A DNA stretch of 26,427 nucleotides from UBA5314 sp964635975 (GTDB taxonomy: Bacteria; Bacillota; Syntrophomonadia; Syntrophomonadales; Syntrophomonadaceae), in assembly GCA_964635975.1 (NCBI GenBank), contig CAZWPO010000030.1, positions 1 to 26,427 of the forward strand, written 5' to 3'. The translations under genes were made by a program, and so were the position numbers. Below are positions 1-7,224 of this stretch, piece after piece. Below the pieces are notes generated by a model. It was not told the DNA's origin and ran no database searches. It saw only the letters and a program-made list of their open reading frames with translations. How positions within the stretch are numbered: position 1 is the first letter of the stretch; each line of letters opens with the position of its first letter.

Positions 1-25
1 GTTCACTTGCCTTCGGCAAGTGAAC
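1..25. repeat. Perfect 11-bp hairpin at the window edge
   Basis: Bases 1-11 (GTTCACTTGCC) and 15-25 are perfect inverted repeats around a 3-base loop. The hairpin lies about 40 bases beyond the stop codon of the minus-strand protease gene, so it could be its terminator, but any U-tract would fall outside the window. The adjoining bases 26-41 (GAGGTACCCGTCCCCC) resemble the outer arm of a longer palindrome cut by the window edge, as in a dispersed REP-like element. The hairpin is seen directly; its role is inference. Confidence 0.5.
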
Positions 26-66
26 GAGGTACCCGTCCCCCTGTTCTCCCCACCTGTTCCGGGGAT

Positions 67-2118
67 TTACCTTATCAAAAATCTATTAGATTTAGTCGAC
101 ACAGTTCGCCCGCTTTCATCCGTCACCGTGACCCTGATCTGATACTTGCCTTTCTTATCCGGGGTCCAATCATAAAAGTTGTCGCTTGAAAAGTCAGTTT
201 CAAGCACTTGTGAACGGCCATTGAAAACCTGCCAGGAGTAGCTCAGTTCACCCTCGCCCCTGGCCTCACAGGTCCAGCGAATGACCTCTCCCACCCCCCG
301 GGGGGAGGATTTATCGGATGTTAAAGACTCCACTTCCAACTCTGCCGCGCAGGCGTTGAGCGCATCAACCCGGCCATAACCATAAATGTTGTCTCTTCCA
401 TGTTTGCCCAGATCAATCGCGCTGTCCAGCAGCTTTTGACGAACTTCATCGGCTTCCAGGTCCGGGTATTTGGACCAAAGCAGAGCAGCTATGGCAGCTA
501 CGTGGGGCGCAGAAGCACTGGTGCCGTATAAGGGGGAGTAAAAACCGCCGGCTCCGCTAATATCAACCCTATCTGCGCCGCAGAGGTCAGGCTTGCTGCG
601 TTTCCCCGACAGCATCGTTACCGGCCCGCGCGAGGAAAAGTCTTCGATCTGATCGGGAGTATGGCAATCAACAGCACCGCAGGCTAAAACACCGGGGACT
701 GCCGGATGGCCGAATATTGAGTCCTCTGGGGTAATATATTGATCCTCAACATATGCCCCGTATATATACATCTCCAGTATACGCGGCATGAATAAGGCAG
801 GATGGTTGCTGGCTTTTATGGCAACCAGCATGTCGACCGCGTCATCACTGTCGTTGCCTACTCCGATGAATTCATAGGGGTCCTGGCTGCCGTTTTGAAC
901 ACCTTCGCTGGCCATTACTGGTTCGCCAGAAGAGGGATCAAGAAAAAATAGGTCATAGTTGCATCGGGAATGTCCAAAAGATTCGTTCCATTCCAGAATG
1001 ATCCAGGCTACTCCCTGGGCTGGGATGCTTATTTCCATGTTTTTCACCCTGGAATGCCCCCGGCCAAAGTTATGCCAGAAGCCACTGTTATTAAAAGACC
1101 ATTTGTATATTCCCTGGTAGTGCTGCTGAGCGTAATTGCCTGCAGAACTTGCAAAAACGACCTCCTTATCGGAAATTAGCTCTTTTACATGGCTGGCGAT
1201 AATACCATCTTGAAAAAACGGTTCATCTGTCCAGGTGATGTCATCACAGACAACTGTGCATCCTGCGGCTATCAGTTCATCTATAGCCCGGTTGAATTCA
1301 AGAATATTGGTCCCGCAGTCGTGAAAGTAAAGCTTCGCGCCTGGGGCCAGGTCATATACGATCTCCATCAGGGCTGTGCCTTCTTCACCACCCCAGGGAA
1401 GATCGTCTTCAAGAATTACCACATCATCAGGAAGATCACCAGAATCACGGGCACTAGTCCAGTGGTTGGCGCCGTCTGATATTATCCCGACCTTCACACC
1501 GCTTCCATCGGTTCCCCGTTCCCGAACCAGGTCGGCGCGATGAACCGCATCCCCCTGGCTGTTGACTGATCCGCTTTTCGCGAGCGGCGGGAGGACACTG
1601 CGTATAGAAAGTACTTCATTCAAAGAAGCCAGGCTGTTAAGCTTATCAAAATCTACCCAGGCGGCCAGCAACCCATTGTCCCTATCTTCGCTCACTATCT
1701 TGCTTATAATAGGATCCAACTGGTCTAGATTACAGTCGGACTCAAGCTTGATATAGACATATACCTGGGAGCTTGAGCCGGCAGAGTGCCTGGTTTTTGA
1801 GGGGATTCGGATCTGGTGCAGTTTATCCATGTCATCTAACAAATCGTTCTGGGTCCGACCAGCGGGAAGCAGATCGCTGTTTACTAGTTGCAGAAGATCT
1901 CCTCCGAGTTTTTGCTGCTCGTCGGACAACGACGCTTCTGCCCTTGAAACCGGGTTTTGCTGGGCATAGTTCACAGCATTTTGCTCCGCACTATTGAGAT
2001 TTTCCTGTTGAATAAGATCAAGCTCCTGGGAAGCCGCAAAAGATCCACTGAGATAGGATAATAAGAGTAACAGGGAAAGGCTGATTGACATTATTATATG
2101 TGCTTTTACTTTCATCAT
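67..2118 (-). CDS. Secreted subtilase-fold serine protease with Glu at the catalytic His position
   Basis: Exported 683-residue protein. Residues 1-29 form a signal peptide with a Leu-rich core, followed by a roughly 170-residue Gln/Glu-rich propeptide-like region. The protease domain spans about 205-590. The Asp motif is VGIISDG (D215), the oxyanion Asn lies in SSAGN (N328), and the Ser motif is YGTSASAPH (S534). Where subtilases have HGTHVAG this protein reads EEGTALMEI, which puts E246 at the catalytic His, followed by the usual LAPGAKL stretch. It is therefore closer to the Glu/Asp/Ser logic of sedolisins (S53-like members of the S8/S53 superfamily). An insertion of about 150 residues (335-480) lies between N328 and S534. 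Residues 600-683 look like a PKD/Ig-like beta domain. The first of two adjacent ATG codons follows GGAGG (complement of 2126-2130) by 7 bases. The substrate is unknown. Confidence 0.85.
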   Translation of the reverse strand: MMKVKAHIIMSISLSLLLLLSYLSGSFAASQELDLIQQENLNSAEQNAVNYAQQNPVSRAEASLSDEQQKLGGDLLQLVNSDLLPAGRTQNDLLDDMDKLHQIRIPSKTRHSAGSSSQVYVYIKLESDCNLDQLDPIISKIVSEDRDNGLLAAWVDFDKLNSLASLNEVLSIRSVLPPLAKSGSVNSQGDAVHRADLVRERGTDGSGVKVGIISDGANHWTSARDSGDLPDDVVILEDDLPWGGEEGTALMEIVYDLAPGAKLYFHDCGTNILEFNRAIDELIAAGCTVVCDDITWTDEPFFQDGIIASHVKELISDKEVVFASSAGNYAQQHYQGIYKWSFNNSGFWHNFGRGHSRVKNMEISIPAQGVAWIILEWNESFGHSRCNYDLFFLDPSSGEPVMASEGVQNGSQDPYEFIGVGNDSDDAVDMLVAIKASNHPALFMPRILEMYIYGAYVEDQYITPEDSIFGHPAVPGVLACGAVDCHTPDQIEDFSSRGPVTMLSGKRSKPDLCGADRVDISGAGGFYSPLYGTSASAPHVAAIAALLWSKYPDLEADEVRQKLLDSAIDLGKHGRDNIYGYGRVDALNACAAELEVESLTSDKSSPRGVGEVIRWTCEARGEGELSYSWQVFNGRSQVLETDFSSDNFYDWTPDKKGKYQIRVTVTDESGRTVSTKSNRFLIR

Positions 2119-2148
2119 CAGATCACCTCCAACTATTTGTATAACATT

Positions 2149-2178
2149 TCTATATTAAATAAGGAAAACCCTTGTAAA
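2149..2178 (-). promoter_or_regulatory. Candidate sigma-A promoter for the secreted protease
   Basis: Read on the minus strand: TTTACA (2178-2173), an 18-base spacer, then TATAGA (2154-2149), about 30 bases before the start codon. It is a reasonable but not perfect match to vegetative promoters. Confidence 0.35.
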
Positions 2179-2491
2179 ATAACTAATAATTACAATTTAT
2201 GACCCTGGATTGACGAAGCAGAACATTATTTACTGTCATGCAGGATGGGATGTGCTACTTGTAGAAGTAGTCATACATTTGTTGGCTGGACAATATTGCC
2301 GGCCAATGATATTCAGGAGTTAGGCGCAGAGTTTCGCGGTGCAGGATAATTACAGAGAAAAGCCATGTCAGTTTATATAACTTCTCAAGCTTTGCAGATG
2401 TTAATGGGAGGGATTGTATATAATAATCCTGAAGGCGTTAAGCACAGAAAGGTTTTTCAGCACGTCAGAATAAATCTGGAAACAGATTTGG
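2179..2491. other. Intergenic stretch, no supported gene
   Basis: About 310 bases separate the divergent protease and corA genes. One plus-strand frame stays open for about 45 codons (2209-2350), but it has no start with a ribosome binding site and no recognisable product. A TATAAT (2419-2424) lies 83 bases before the corA start but lacks a well-spaced -35 box. I see no RNA gene or repeat here. Confidence 0.5.
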
Positions 2492-2506
2492 TTGGAGGCG
2501 TATTTC

Positions 2507-3595
2507 TTGGTTAACCAAACACCCGCTAGTTGGGAAAATATGAAAAGCGAATACCACCCGCCGGGGACTTCACCCGGTACCCTGAGGGAAAGCAAGGACC
2601 AACTGCCCTGTACTATGAAGCTTATACAGTATGGGAGTAATTTCTATTCCCAAAATGACGTTACTGACCTCAAACAACTTCAGCAGATAAAAAAGGAGGG
2701 ATCGGTTAGATGGATAGACCTGCAGGGCACGCCGGACCGAGAATGTCTGGAAGCCCTGGGCAGCATGCTAAACCTGCATCCCTTGTCCCTGGAGGATGTA
2801 GCCAACGGAGGCCAGCATTCCAAGGTCGAAGATTTCGGAGAATACTTGTTCATTGTCCTCTATGTGCTGCCGCGTCCGGAAGAGTTGGAACCGGTTCAAG
2901 TAAATATTTTTCTGGGTACAGGGTATGTGCTAAGCATCTGCCGGGAAGGTGAAGAAGTTTTTAAACTAGTGCGCCAGCAGATAGAAAAGGCTCAGGGCAC
3001 AGTGCGTCAACAGCCTGCCGGATACCTTTGTTACAGCCTTTGCGACGCCATCATAGACCATTTTTTCCCGGTACTGGAGGGGCAAGGCGACCGCCTTTCA
3101 ATTCTGGAGGACCAAACTTTTGCAGGTGCGTCAGCTGAAATCGTCCAGGAGATCCATCAGTTGAAAATAAATCTATTTCTAGCGGGCCGATTAATCATGG
3201 AGGCGCAGGAAGTTATTGGCGAAATGCAGGGCGGAAAAATAGAACATATTGATTCTTCGCTCACCTATTACCTGCGGGATGCTCTCGACCATACCCAGCA
3301 GATGTCGCGAAGTGTGGAGAGCTACAGGCAGATAGCCGACAGCATTTTGAACTCCCATCTTTCTCTAAAAAATCACCAGATGAATGAAGTTATAAAGATA
3401 TTGACTATCATCGCCACAATATTTATCCCGCTGACTTTTATAGTAGGCGTTTATGGCATGAATTTTCGCCCTGAAGCAGGTCCATACAACATGCCCGAGA
3501 TTACCTGGGCTTACGGATATCCAATAATATGGGGAGTTATGCTGATTATTGTGGGCATAATGATCCTTTTGTTCCGCCGGAAAAAGTGGTTCTGA
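2507..3595 (+). CDS. corA: CorA-family magnesium/cobalt transporter
   Basis: Inner-membrane divalent cation channel, normally a homopentamer taking up Mg2+ (also Co2+ or Ni2+). The protein has a large soluble N-terminal domain and two C-terminal membrane helices. The family signature YGMNF lies at the end of helix 1 (GMN about residues 317-319), and the tail is basic (FRRKKWF), as usual for CorA. I chose TTG 2507 because GGAGG at 2494-2498 lies 8 bases upstream; the open frame reaches back to a TTG at 2492 that has no such site. This gives 362 residues, about 35 more than typical CorA. ATG 2615 would give the usual length of about 326, but I see no ribosome binding site for it. It stands alone, divergent from the protease gene and far from amt. 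Confidence 0.9.
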   Translation: MVNQTPASWENMKSEYHPPGTSPGTLRESKDQLPCTMKLIQYGSNFYSQNDVTDLKQLQQIKKEGSVRWIDLQGTPDRECLEALGSMLNLHPLSLEDVANGGQHSKVEDFGEYLFIVLYVLPRPEELEPVQVNIFLGTGYVLSICREGEEVFKLVRQQIEKAQGTVRQQPAGYLCYSLCDAIIDHFFPVLEGQGDRLSILEDQTFAGASAEIVQEIHQLKINLFLAGRLIMEAQEVIGEMQGGKIEHIDSSLTYYLRDALDHTQQMSRSVESYRQIADSILNSHLSLKNHQMNEVIKILTIIATIFIPLTFIVGVYGMNFRPEAGPYNMPEITWAYGYPIIWGVMLIIVGIMILLFRRKKWF

Positions 3596-3659
3596 AAGTC
3601 ACCACCTAAAATATTCCCGAGACTTGTACTGATGATGTTATGTATACCTTAAATACCTA

Positions 3660-3689
3660 TTGTGCGATGGCATGATAAAAAATTATAAT
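3660..3689 (+). promoter_or_regulatory. Candidate promoter of the amt leader transcript
   Basis: TTGTGC (3660-3665), 18-base spacer, TATAAT (3684-3689). The -10 box is perfect and the -35 is partial. It lies just upstream of the first leader terminator, so a transcript starting near 3696 would cross all the tandem leader terminators before reaching amt at 4343. Confidence 0.45.
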
Positions 3690-3739
3690 GAGTGAAGGTT
3701 AATAACAAAGTCCTCGTTGGATTTGTGAAATATTGATAT

Positions 3740-3795
3740 GGGCAATGATGCTCTGCCTGGCATGATGGACTGCCAGGGGCAGGGCGTTTTTATTT
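3740..3795 (+). promoter_or_regulatory. amt leader element 1: hexaloop hairpin overlapping a terminator
   Basis: GGGC (3740-3743) and GCTC (3750-3753) pair around the six-base loop AAUGAU, with A at loop position 1 and G at position 4, as in ANTAR-protein targets. The GCTC arm is also the start of the terminator's 5' arm, GCUCUGCC (3750-3757), which pairs with GGCAGGGC (3778-3785) and runs into a T-rich tract (3787-3795). The two structures exclude one another, as expected for antitermination. No second (P1) hexaloop hairpin is evident upstream. Confidence 0.6.
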
Positions 3796-3811
3796 TAATA
3801 GAATTTTTCAT

Positions 3812-3860
3812 GCAATGGCGCTCAACCTGGTCGGTATGAATGCCGGTCAGGTTCTTATTT
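3812..3860 (+). promoter_or_regulatory. amt leader element 2: GCAATGGCGCTC followed by a 13-bp terminator
   Basis: GCAATGGCGCTC (3812-3823) repeats the core of element 1, with hexaloop AAUGGC (A1, G4). Only two pairs flank the loop and the GCTC does not enter the terminator stem, so this copy may be degenerate. The terminator is strong: AACCTGGTCGGTA (3824-3836), loop TGAA, and TGCCGGTCAGGTT (3841-3853) form 13 continuous pairs counting G-U, followed by CTTATTT. Confidence 0.5.
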
Positions 3861-3969
3861 GTCATCTATTCCGTAAATAAACTCAATATACTTGTTAAAC
3901 GCTGACCTGACAAAAGGTGTCATAAGGTCAAGAAGTAGTAATCAATAGGACTCTTTGGCTTTTACTTAT

Positions 3970-4024
3970 GGGCGATGGCGCTCTTACTGACAACTACGGA
4001 AGTTGTTAATAAGGGCGCTTTTTT
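3970..4024 (+). promoter_or_regulatory. amt leader element 3: hexaloop hairpin overlapping a terminator
   Basis: GGGC (3970-3973) and GCTC (3980-3983) flank loop GAUGGC (G rather than A at position 1, G at position 4). The terminator arm GCGCTCTTA (3978-3986) pairs with TAAGGGCGC (4010-4018) and is followed by six T (4019-4024). An inner stem ACAACT/AGTTGT caps it with loop ACGGA. The overlap of GCTC with the terminator arm matches element 1. Confidence 0.6.
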
Positions 4025-4163
4025 CATTAGAAGAAACTGCCAGGTAGTATCAACACAGCACTGCAACGAGGAGGGGAATCAGAATCCGACTGCTTGTAGA
4101 AGCAGGGGACATCTTTCACCTATTTGCAGCGAAACTGCTTTAACTGGATGCAACTCAAAAGAC

Positions 4164-4216
4164 GGGCAAAAGCCGACCGGCATAGGCTTCATACAGAAGG
4201 CTATGGGAGTTGGTAA
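4164..4216 (+). repeat. Degenerate copy of the amt leader element
   Basis: GGGCAAAAGCCGAC (4164-4177) aligns with the other element cores but has lost the pairing arm. GCCGAC (4172-4177) can pair with GTTGGT (4209-4214). The apical segment GAAGGCTATGGGAGT (4197-4211) nearly repeats GAAGGCTATGGAAGT (4270-4284) of element 4. There is no U-tract, so it is unlikely to terminate transcription. It is probably a decayed duplicate. Confidence 0.35.
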
Positions 4217-4249
4217 GGGTGGGGTCTTTTACGGTGACTTTTGCCCCAG

Positions 4250-4309
4250 GAGCAAAGGCGCTCTTATCTGAAGGCTATGGAAGTCTGAACGTAAGAGCGT
4301 TTTTTATTT
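4250..4309 (+). promoter_or_regulatory. amt leader element 4: hexaloop hairpin overlapping a terminator
   Basis: GAGC (4250-4253) and GCTC (4260-4263) form a perfect 4-bp stem with loop AAAGGC (A1, G4). The terminator stem CGCTCTTA (4259-4266)/TAAGAGCG (4292-4299) is perfect and followed by six T (4300-4305). The inner stem GGCT/AGTC carries loop ATGGA. This last terminator ends about 35 bases before the amt start, so it directly gates transcription into the gene. Confidence 0.65.
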
Positions 4310-4342
4310 CGAAAAAAAACCGTTTTGGAGAGGAGAAACAAT

Positions 4343-5590
4343 ATGGACCCGTTATCTACTCAGAACCTGGTGACAGGTATTGACACAATGTGGTTGATCC
4401 TGTGTTCAGCCCTGGTCTTTTTCATGGAAGGCGGCTTTGCTTTTTTAGAGGCTGGATTTATAAGTGCTAAAAACTCCATTAACATAGTAATGAAGGTGTT
4501 TACGGATTGTACAGCGGGAATGATCAGCTACTGGGCGATAGGCTTCGCGATAATGTACGGGCTTGACAAAGCCGGAATTTTTGGGATGACCGGCTTTTTT
4601 GGCAACGGAGATTTTTTGCACCTTAATCTAAAAGTGCCGGTTTACGTTTACTGGATGTTTCAAGCCGCCTTTGCGATTGCCATGGCTTCCATAGTTTCGG
4701 GAGCGGTTGCTGAACGCATGAAATTTGCCCCTTATATTGTCTACACCATTCTGGCCGCGGGAGTCATCTATCCGGTTGCCGGACACTGGGTATGGGGAGT
4801 GGATGGATGGTTGTATAAGCTTGGGATGATGGACTTCGCTGGATCAGCTGTGGTTCATGCCGTGGGGGGATGGAGTGCACTGGCAGCGGTGCTGGTGTTA
4901 GGTCCCCGGCAGCATAAATACGGATCCGATGGAACCCCCAATGTGATACCGCCACACAATCTTCATCTGGCCTTCTTAGGAACATTCATCCTCTGGTTTG
5001 GATGGTTCGGATTCAACTGCGGGAGTACGTTAAGCGGGCTTGATCTTAATATAGCTCGGGTGGCAGTAACCACCAACCTGTCAGCAGCAGCCGGCGGACT
5101 GGCGGCCACTCTCTATACGATGTACAGGTTTGGCAAAGCCGATCCCAGTATGGCGATGAACGGAGCCCTGGCTGGTCTTGCAGCAGTAACCGGCGGGGCA
5201 GCCTTTGTCAGTCCCGCGAGTGCGCTTATAATTGGCTCAGTGGCTGGTATTTTAGTGGTTTTAGCTGTATTTTTCTTTGACTCTCATTACGCAGACGATC
5301 CGGTGGGGGCAATTGCGGTTCATGGTGTAAATGGAGTTTGGGGTATATTAGCAGTAGGACTCTTTGCTCAGAAGGGCGGACTGTTTTACGGGGGAGGCTT
5401 TAATCTGCTGGGGATCCAGGCTCTGGGAGTACTTTCAGTATCAATCTGGGCATTTGTAATGACTTATATCATCTTTACTTTGCTTAAGAAAACAGTTGGC
5501 ATCCGGGTTACACAGGATGAGGAGACTAACGGCCTGGATATAAGCGAACACGATATTGCTGCTTATTCAGGTATAGATACTGCAGCTTAA
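4343..5590 (+). CDS. amt: Ammonium transporter (Amt family)
   Basis: Integral membrane ammonia/ammonium channel of the Amt/MEP/Rh family, a trimer with 11 membrane helices per subunit, used for nitrogen scavenging. Here 415 residues, a usual length. The family signature DFAGSAVVH includes the first pore histidine (H172), and the second of the twin histidines lies in AIAVHGVNG (H327). ATG 4343 is chosen over an upstream in-frame TTG (4325) because AGGAG at 4331-4335 lies 7 bases before it and MDPLST suits an Amt N-terminus. No glnB/glnK regulator gene follows, unlike many amt loci. Expression is probably controlled by the tandem leader terminators upstream. Confidence 0.96.
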   Translation: MDPLSTQNLVTGIDTMWLILCSALVFFMEGGFAFLEAGFISAKNSINIVMKVFTDCTAGMISYWAIGFAIMYGLDKAGIFGMTGFFGNGDFLHLNLKVPVYVYWMFQAAFAIAMASIVSGAVAERMKFAPYIVYTILAAGVIYPVAGHWVWGVDGWLYKLGMMDFAGSAVVHAVGGWSALAAVLVLGPRQHKYGSDGTPNVIPPHNLHLAFLGTFILWFGWFGFNCGSTLSGLDLNIARVAVTTNLSAAAGGLAATLYTMYRFGKADPSMAMNGALAGLAAVTGGAAFVSPASALIIGSVAGILVVLAVFFFDSHYADDPVGAIAVHGVNGVWGILAVGLFAQKGGLFYGGGFNLLGIQALGVLSVSIWAFVMTYIIFTLLKKTVGIRVTQDEETNGLDISEHDIAAYSGIDTAA

Positions 5591-5602
5591 ACGCAGGTTT
5601 GC

Positions 5603-5663
5603 TCCCCCTGCTTGTAAAGACCTGGCTACTCGCTTAAAATAAAGTAGACTTACAGCAGGGGGA
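5603..5663 (+). promoter_or_regulatory. Structured leader that buries the lspA ribosome binding site
   Basis: TCCCCCTGCT (5603-5612) pairs perfectly over 10 bp with AGCAGGGGGA (5654-5663), which contains the lspA Shine-Dalgarno sequence. Inside, GTAAAG/CTTAC and CTACT (5627-5631)/AGTAG (5644-5648) extend the helix. It could act as a translational switch or as a weak terminator after amt; the following ATATGTTTTGCGTTTTT is only partly U-rich. Confidence 0.5.
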
Positions 5664-5669
5664 TATGTT

Positions 5670-6125
5670 TTGCGTTTTTGGATTACAACCGCTATTTTAC
5701 TTATTCTTGATCAAACCAGCAAATGGGCTATAAATAACTGGATGGCTCCGGGGAAGTCGATTCCGCTGCTTAAAGGGCATTTGTCGCTAACTTATGTACA
5801 AAATAAGGGAGCCGCATTTGGAATACTTCAGGGCCAAACATACTTCCTGCTCTTATGTGCAGGCATGGTTATAGCTGCAGCCGTATATCTTAACCGCCGC
5901 GGTGAACTAACCGGCATTATGCAGATACTGACCGGCCTGATAGCTGGAGGCGCTTTGGGCAATTTGCTGGATCGTATCGCCAGAGGCTACGTTATTGACT
6001 TTATAGATTTAGGCTGGTGGCCGGTTTTCAATGTGGCTGATTCAGCGATCTGCTGTGCAGTTGTATTGACCATGATTTATACATTTCGGGATCAGGAAGA
6101 AAAGAGCGAAGTACGCGATGGATAA
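5670..6125 (+). CDS. lspA: Lipoprotein signal peptidase (signal peptidase II)
   Basis: Membrane aspartyl protease that cleaves the signal peptide of prolipoproteins after lipidation of the +1 Cys. 151 residues with four hydrophobic segments, typical of the family. Family motifs are NKGAAFG (45-51), GNLLDR with catalytic D101, and FNVADS with catalytic D124. The TTG start at 5670 is supported by AGGGGG (5657-5662) 7 bases upstream. The 3' end overlaps the pseudouridine synthase gene by 8 bases, a lspA-rluD pairing common in Firmicutes, where pyrR often follows as it does here. Its ribosome binding site lies in a long stem. Confidence 0.97.
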   Translation: MRFWITTAILLILDQTSKWAINNWMAPGKSIPLLKGHLSLTYVQNKGAAFGILQGQTYFLLLCAGMVIAAAVYLNRRGELTGIMQILTGLIAGGALGNLLDRIARGYVIDFIDLGWWPVFNVADSAICCAVVLTMIYTFRDQEEKSEVRDG

Positions 6126-7038
6126 AGAGGTGCTGATTTCGGTTCAAGAGGAGCTAGAGGGGGACCGGCTCGATGCCTATCTGGCTGACCAAGTCGAGGA
6201 ACTGTCCCGTACCCTGGTGAAAAGCCTGATTGCATCAGGCAGGGTCAAGGTCGGTGGTAAAGCCCGCAAAGCCAGCTATAGGATTAAAGCCGGTGATGAA
6301 ATACAAATACAAATTCCCGCAAGCCAGGAAGTTGAAATCGTTCCCCAGAATCTGCCCCTGGAGATCTTGTATCAGGATTCAGACCTGTTGGTGATAAACA
6401 AACAAAAGGGAATGGTGGTTCACCCTGCGCATGGGAACTGGGACGGGACGTTGGTAAATGCCCTTCTTTTTCATATCCATGACCTGTCCGGAATCAACGG
6501 TGAACTGCGGCCGGGTATCGTGCATCGTTTGGATAAAGACACCTCCGGTGTAATGGTGGTGGCCAAAAATGACAAAACCCACCGGGCCTTGGCCGAACAG
6601 ATAAAAGACCACACCATCAATAGAGAATACACTGCTCTGGTGCATGGACAGATAAGCGAAAACCTTGGAACCATAGACGCACCGATCGGTCGGAGCAAGA
6701 CCGACCGCAAGAAGATGGCGGTAGTGGCTGATGGCCGCCAATCTATTAGTCAATACCAGGTAGTAGAGCGGTTTAAGAACTATACACTGGTAAAAGTAAA
6801 ACTCCTCACCGGACGCACTCACCAGATCAGGGTGCATTTCTCTTACATCAAGCATCCGGTAGCTGGAGATCCGCTGTACGGGACCATGAAAAAACACCTG
6901 GGGCTGGATTCACAGGCTCTGCATGCCCAGCTGCTAGGATTCATTCATCCTGGTAAACAGGAATATGTGGAATTTCAAAGTCCCTTGCCGGAGTACTTTC
7001 AAAATGTTCTGAGTGAGCTACGAAAATCTGGTTTATGA
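6118..7038 (+). CDS. RluA/RluD-family pseudouridine synthase
   Basis: Converts specific uridines of structured RNA, most likely 23S rRNA, to pseudouridine. 306 residues, with an N-terminal S4 RNA-binding domain (about 13-75) and a catalytic domain. The signature HRLDKDTSGVMVVAK carries the catalytic D139, and GRTHQIRVH, another conserved family segment, lies later. The ATG at 6118 lies inside the end of lspA, so the two are translationally coupled. The target position cannot be read from sequence; B. subtilis YlyB, next to lspA and pyrR, is the expected orthologue. Confidence 0.93.
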   Translation: MDKEVLISVQEELEGDRLDAYLADQVEELSRTLVKSLIASGRVKVGGKARKASYRIKAGDEIQIQIPASQEVEIVPQNLPLEILYQDSDLLVINKQKGMVVHPAHGNWDGTLVNALLFHIHDLSGINGELRPGIVHRLDKDTSGVMVVAKNDKTHRALAEQIKDHTINREYTALVHGQISENLGTIDAPIGRSKTDRKKMAVVADGRQSISQYQVVERFKNYTLVKVKLLTGRTHQIRVHFSYIKHPVAGDPLYGTMKKHLGLDSQALHAQLLGFIHPGKQEYVEFQSPLPEYFQNVLSELRKSGL

Positions 7039-7071
7039 GGGATAGTCCCCAATGTCCATCGGGTATTTTAT

Positions 7072-7100
7072 TTGACAGGGTGAATATTGTTGTTTAAAAT
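7072..7100 (+). promoter_or_regulatory. Sigma-A promoter of the pyr operon
   Basis: TTGACA (7072-7077), 17-base spacer, TAAAAT (7095-7100): perfect -35, near-perfect -10. Transcription would start near 7107, immediately before the first PyrR-responsive structure at 7111. Confidence 0.8.
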
Positions 7101-7110
7101 CTACATGAGA

Positions 7111-7195
7111 ACCTTTAAGTTGGCCCCGTGAGGCTGCAAGGGTGAAAAGAAGATTATGCCTGCATGGCTTCACGGCCAAAGCAGGCTTTTTATTT
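7111..7195 (+). promoter_or_regulatory. PyrR attenuator 1 (pyr leader)
   Basis: Three exclusive structures can be drawn. The PyrR-binding anti-antiterminator pairs ACCTTT (7111-7116) with AAGGGT (7138-7143) around an inner hairpin containing CCGTGAGGCT, a match to the PyrR recognition loop. The antiterminator pairs CCGTGAGGCT (7126-7135) with GGCTTCACGG (7166-7175) over 10 bp. The terminator pairs GCCTGC (7158-7163) with GCAGGC (7181-7186), with inner TGGC/GCCA, followed by a T-tract (7187-7195). High UMP/UTP would let PyrR bind and cause termination. Confidence 0.88.
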
Positions 7196-7224
7196 GTGGA
7201 CTAGTTTTAAGGAGGCTTTGGCTC

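Noticed and set aside
2209..2350. Plus-strand open frame of about 45 codons with a C-x3-C-x2-C-like run between the protease and corA genes.
   Set aside because: No start codon with a ribosome binding site, no recognisable product; length is within chance for an open frame.
3671..3690. TGGCATG considered as a sigma-54 -24 element before amt.
   Set aside because: The required GC at -12 is missing, whereas a perfect TATAAT sits there.
3975..4271. 98-residue plus-strand open frame in the amt leader.
   Set aside because: It runs through a terminator and the repeat elements, has no ribosome binding site, and is explained by the leader RNA structures.
6379..6897. 172-residue minus-strand open frame inside the pseudouridine synthase gene.
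   Set aside because: It is opposite a well-supported gene with catalytic motif and has no protein-family features.
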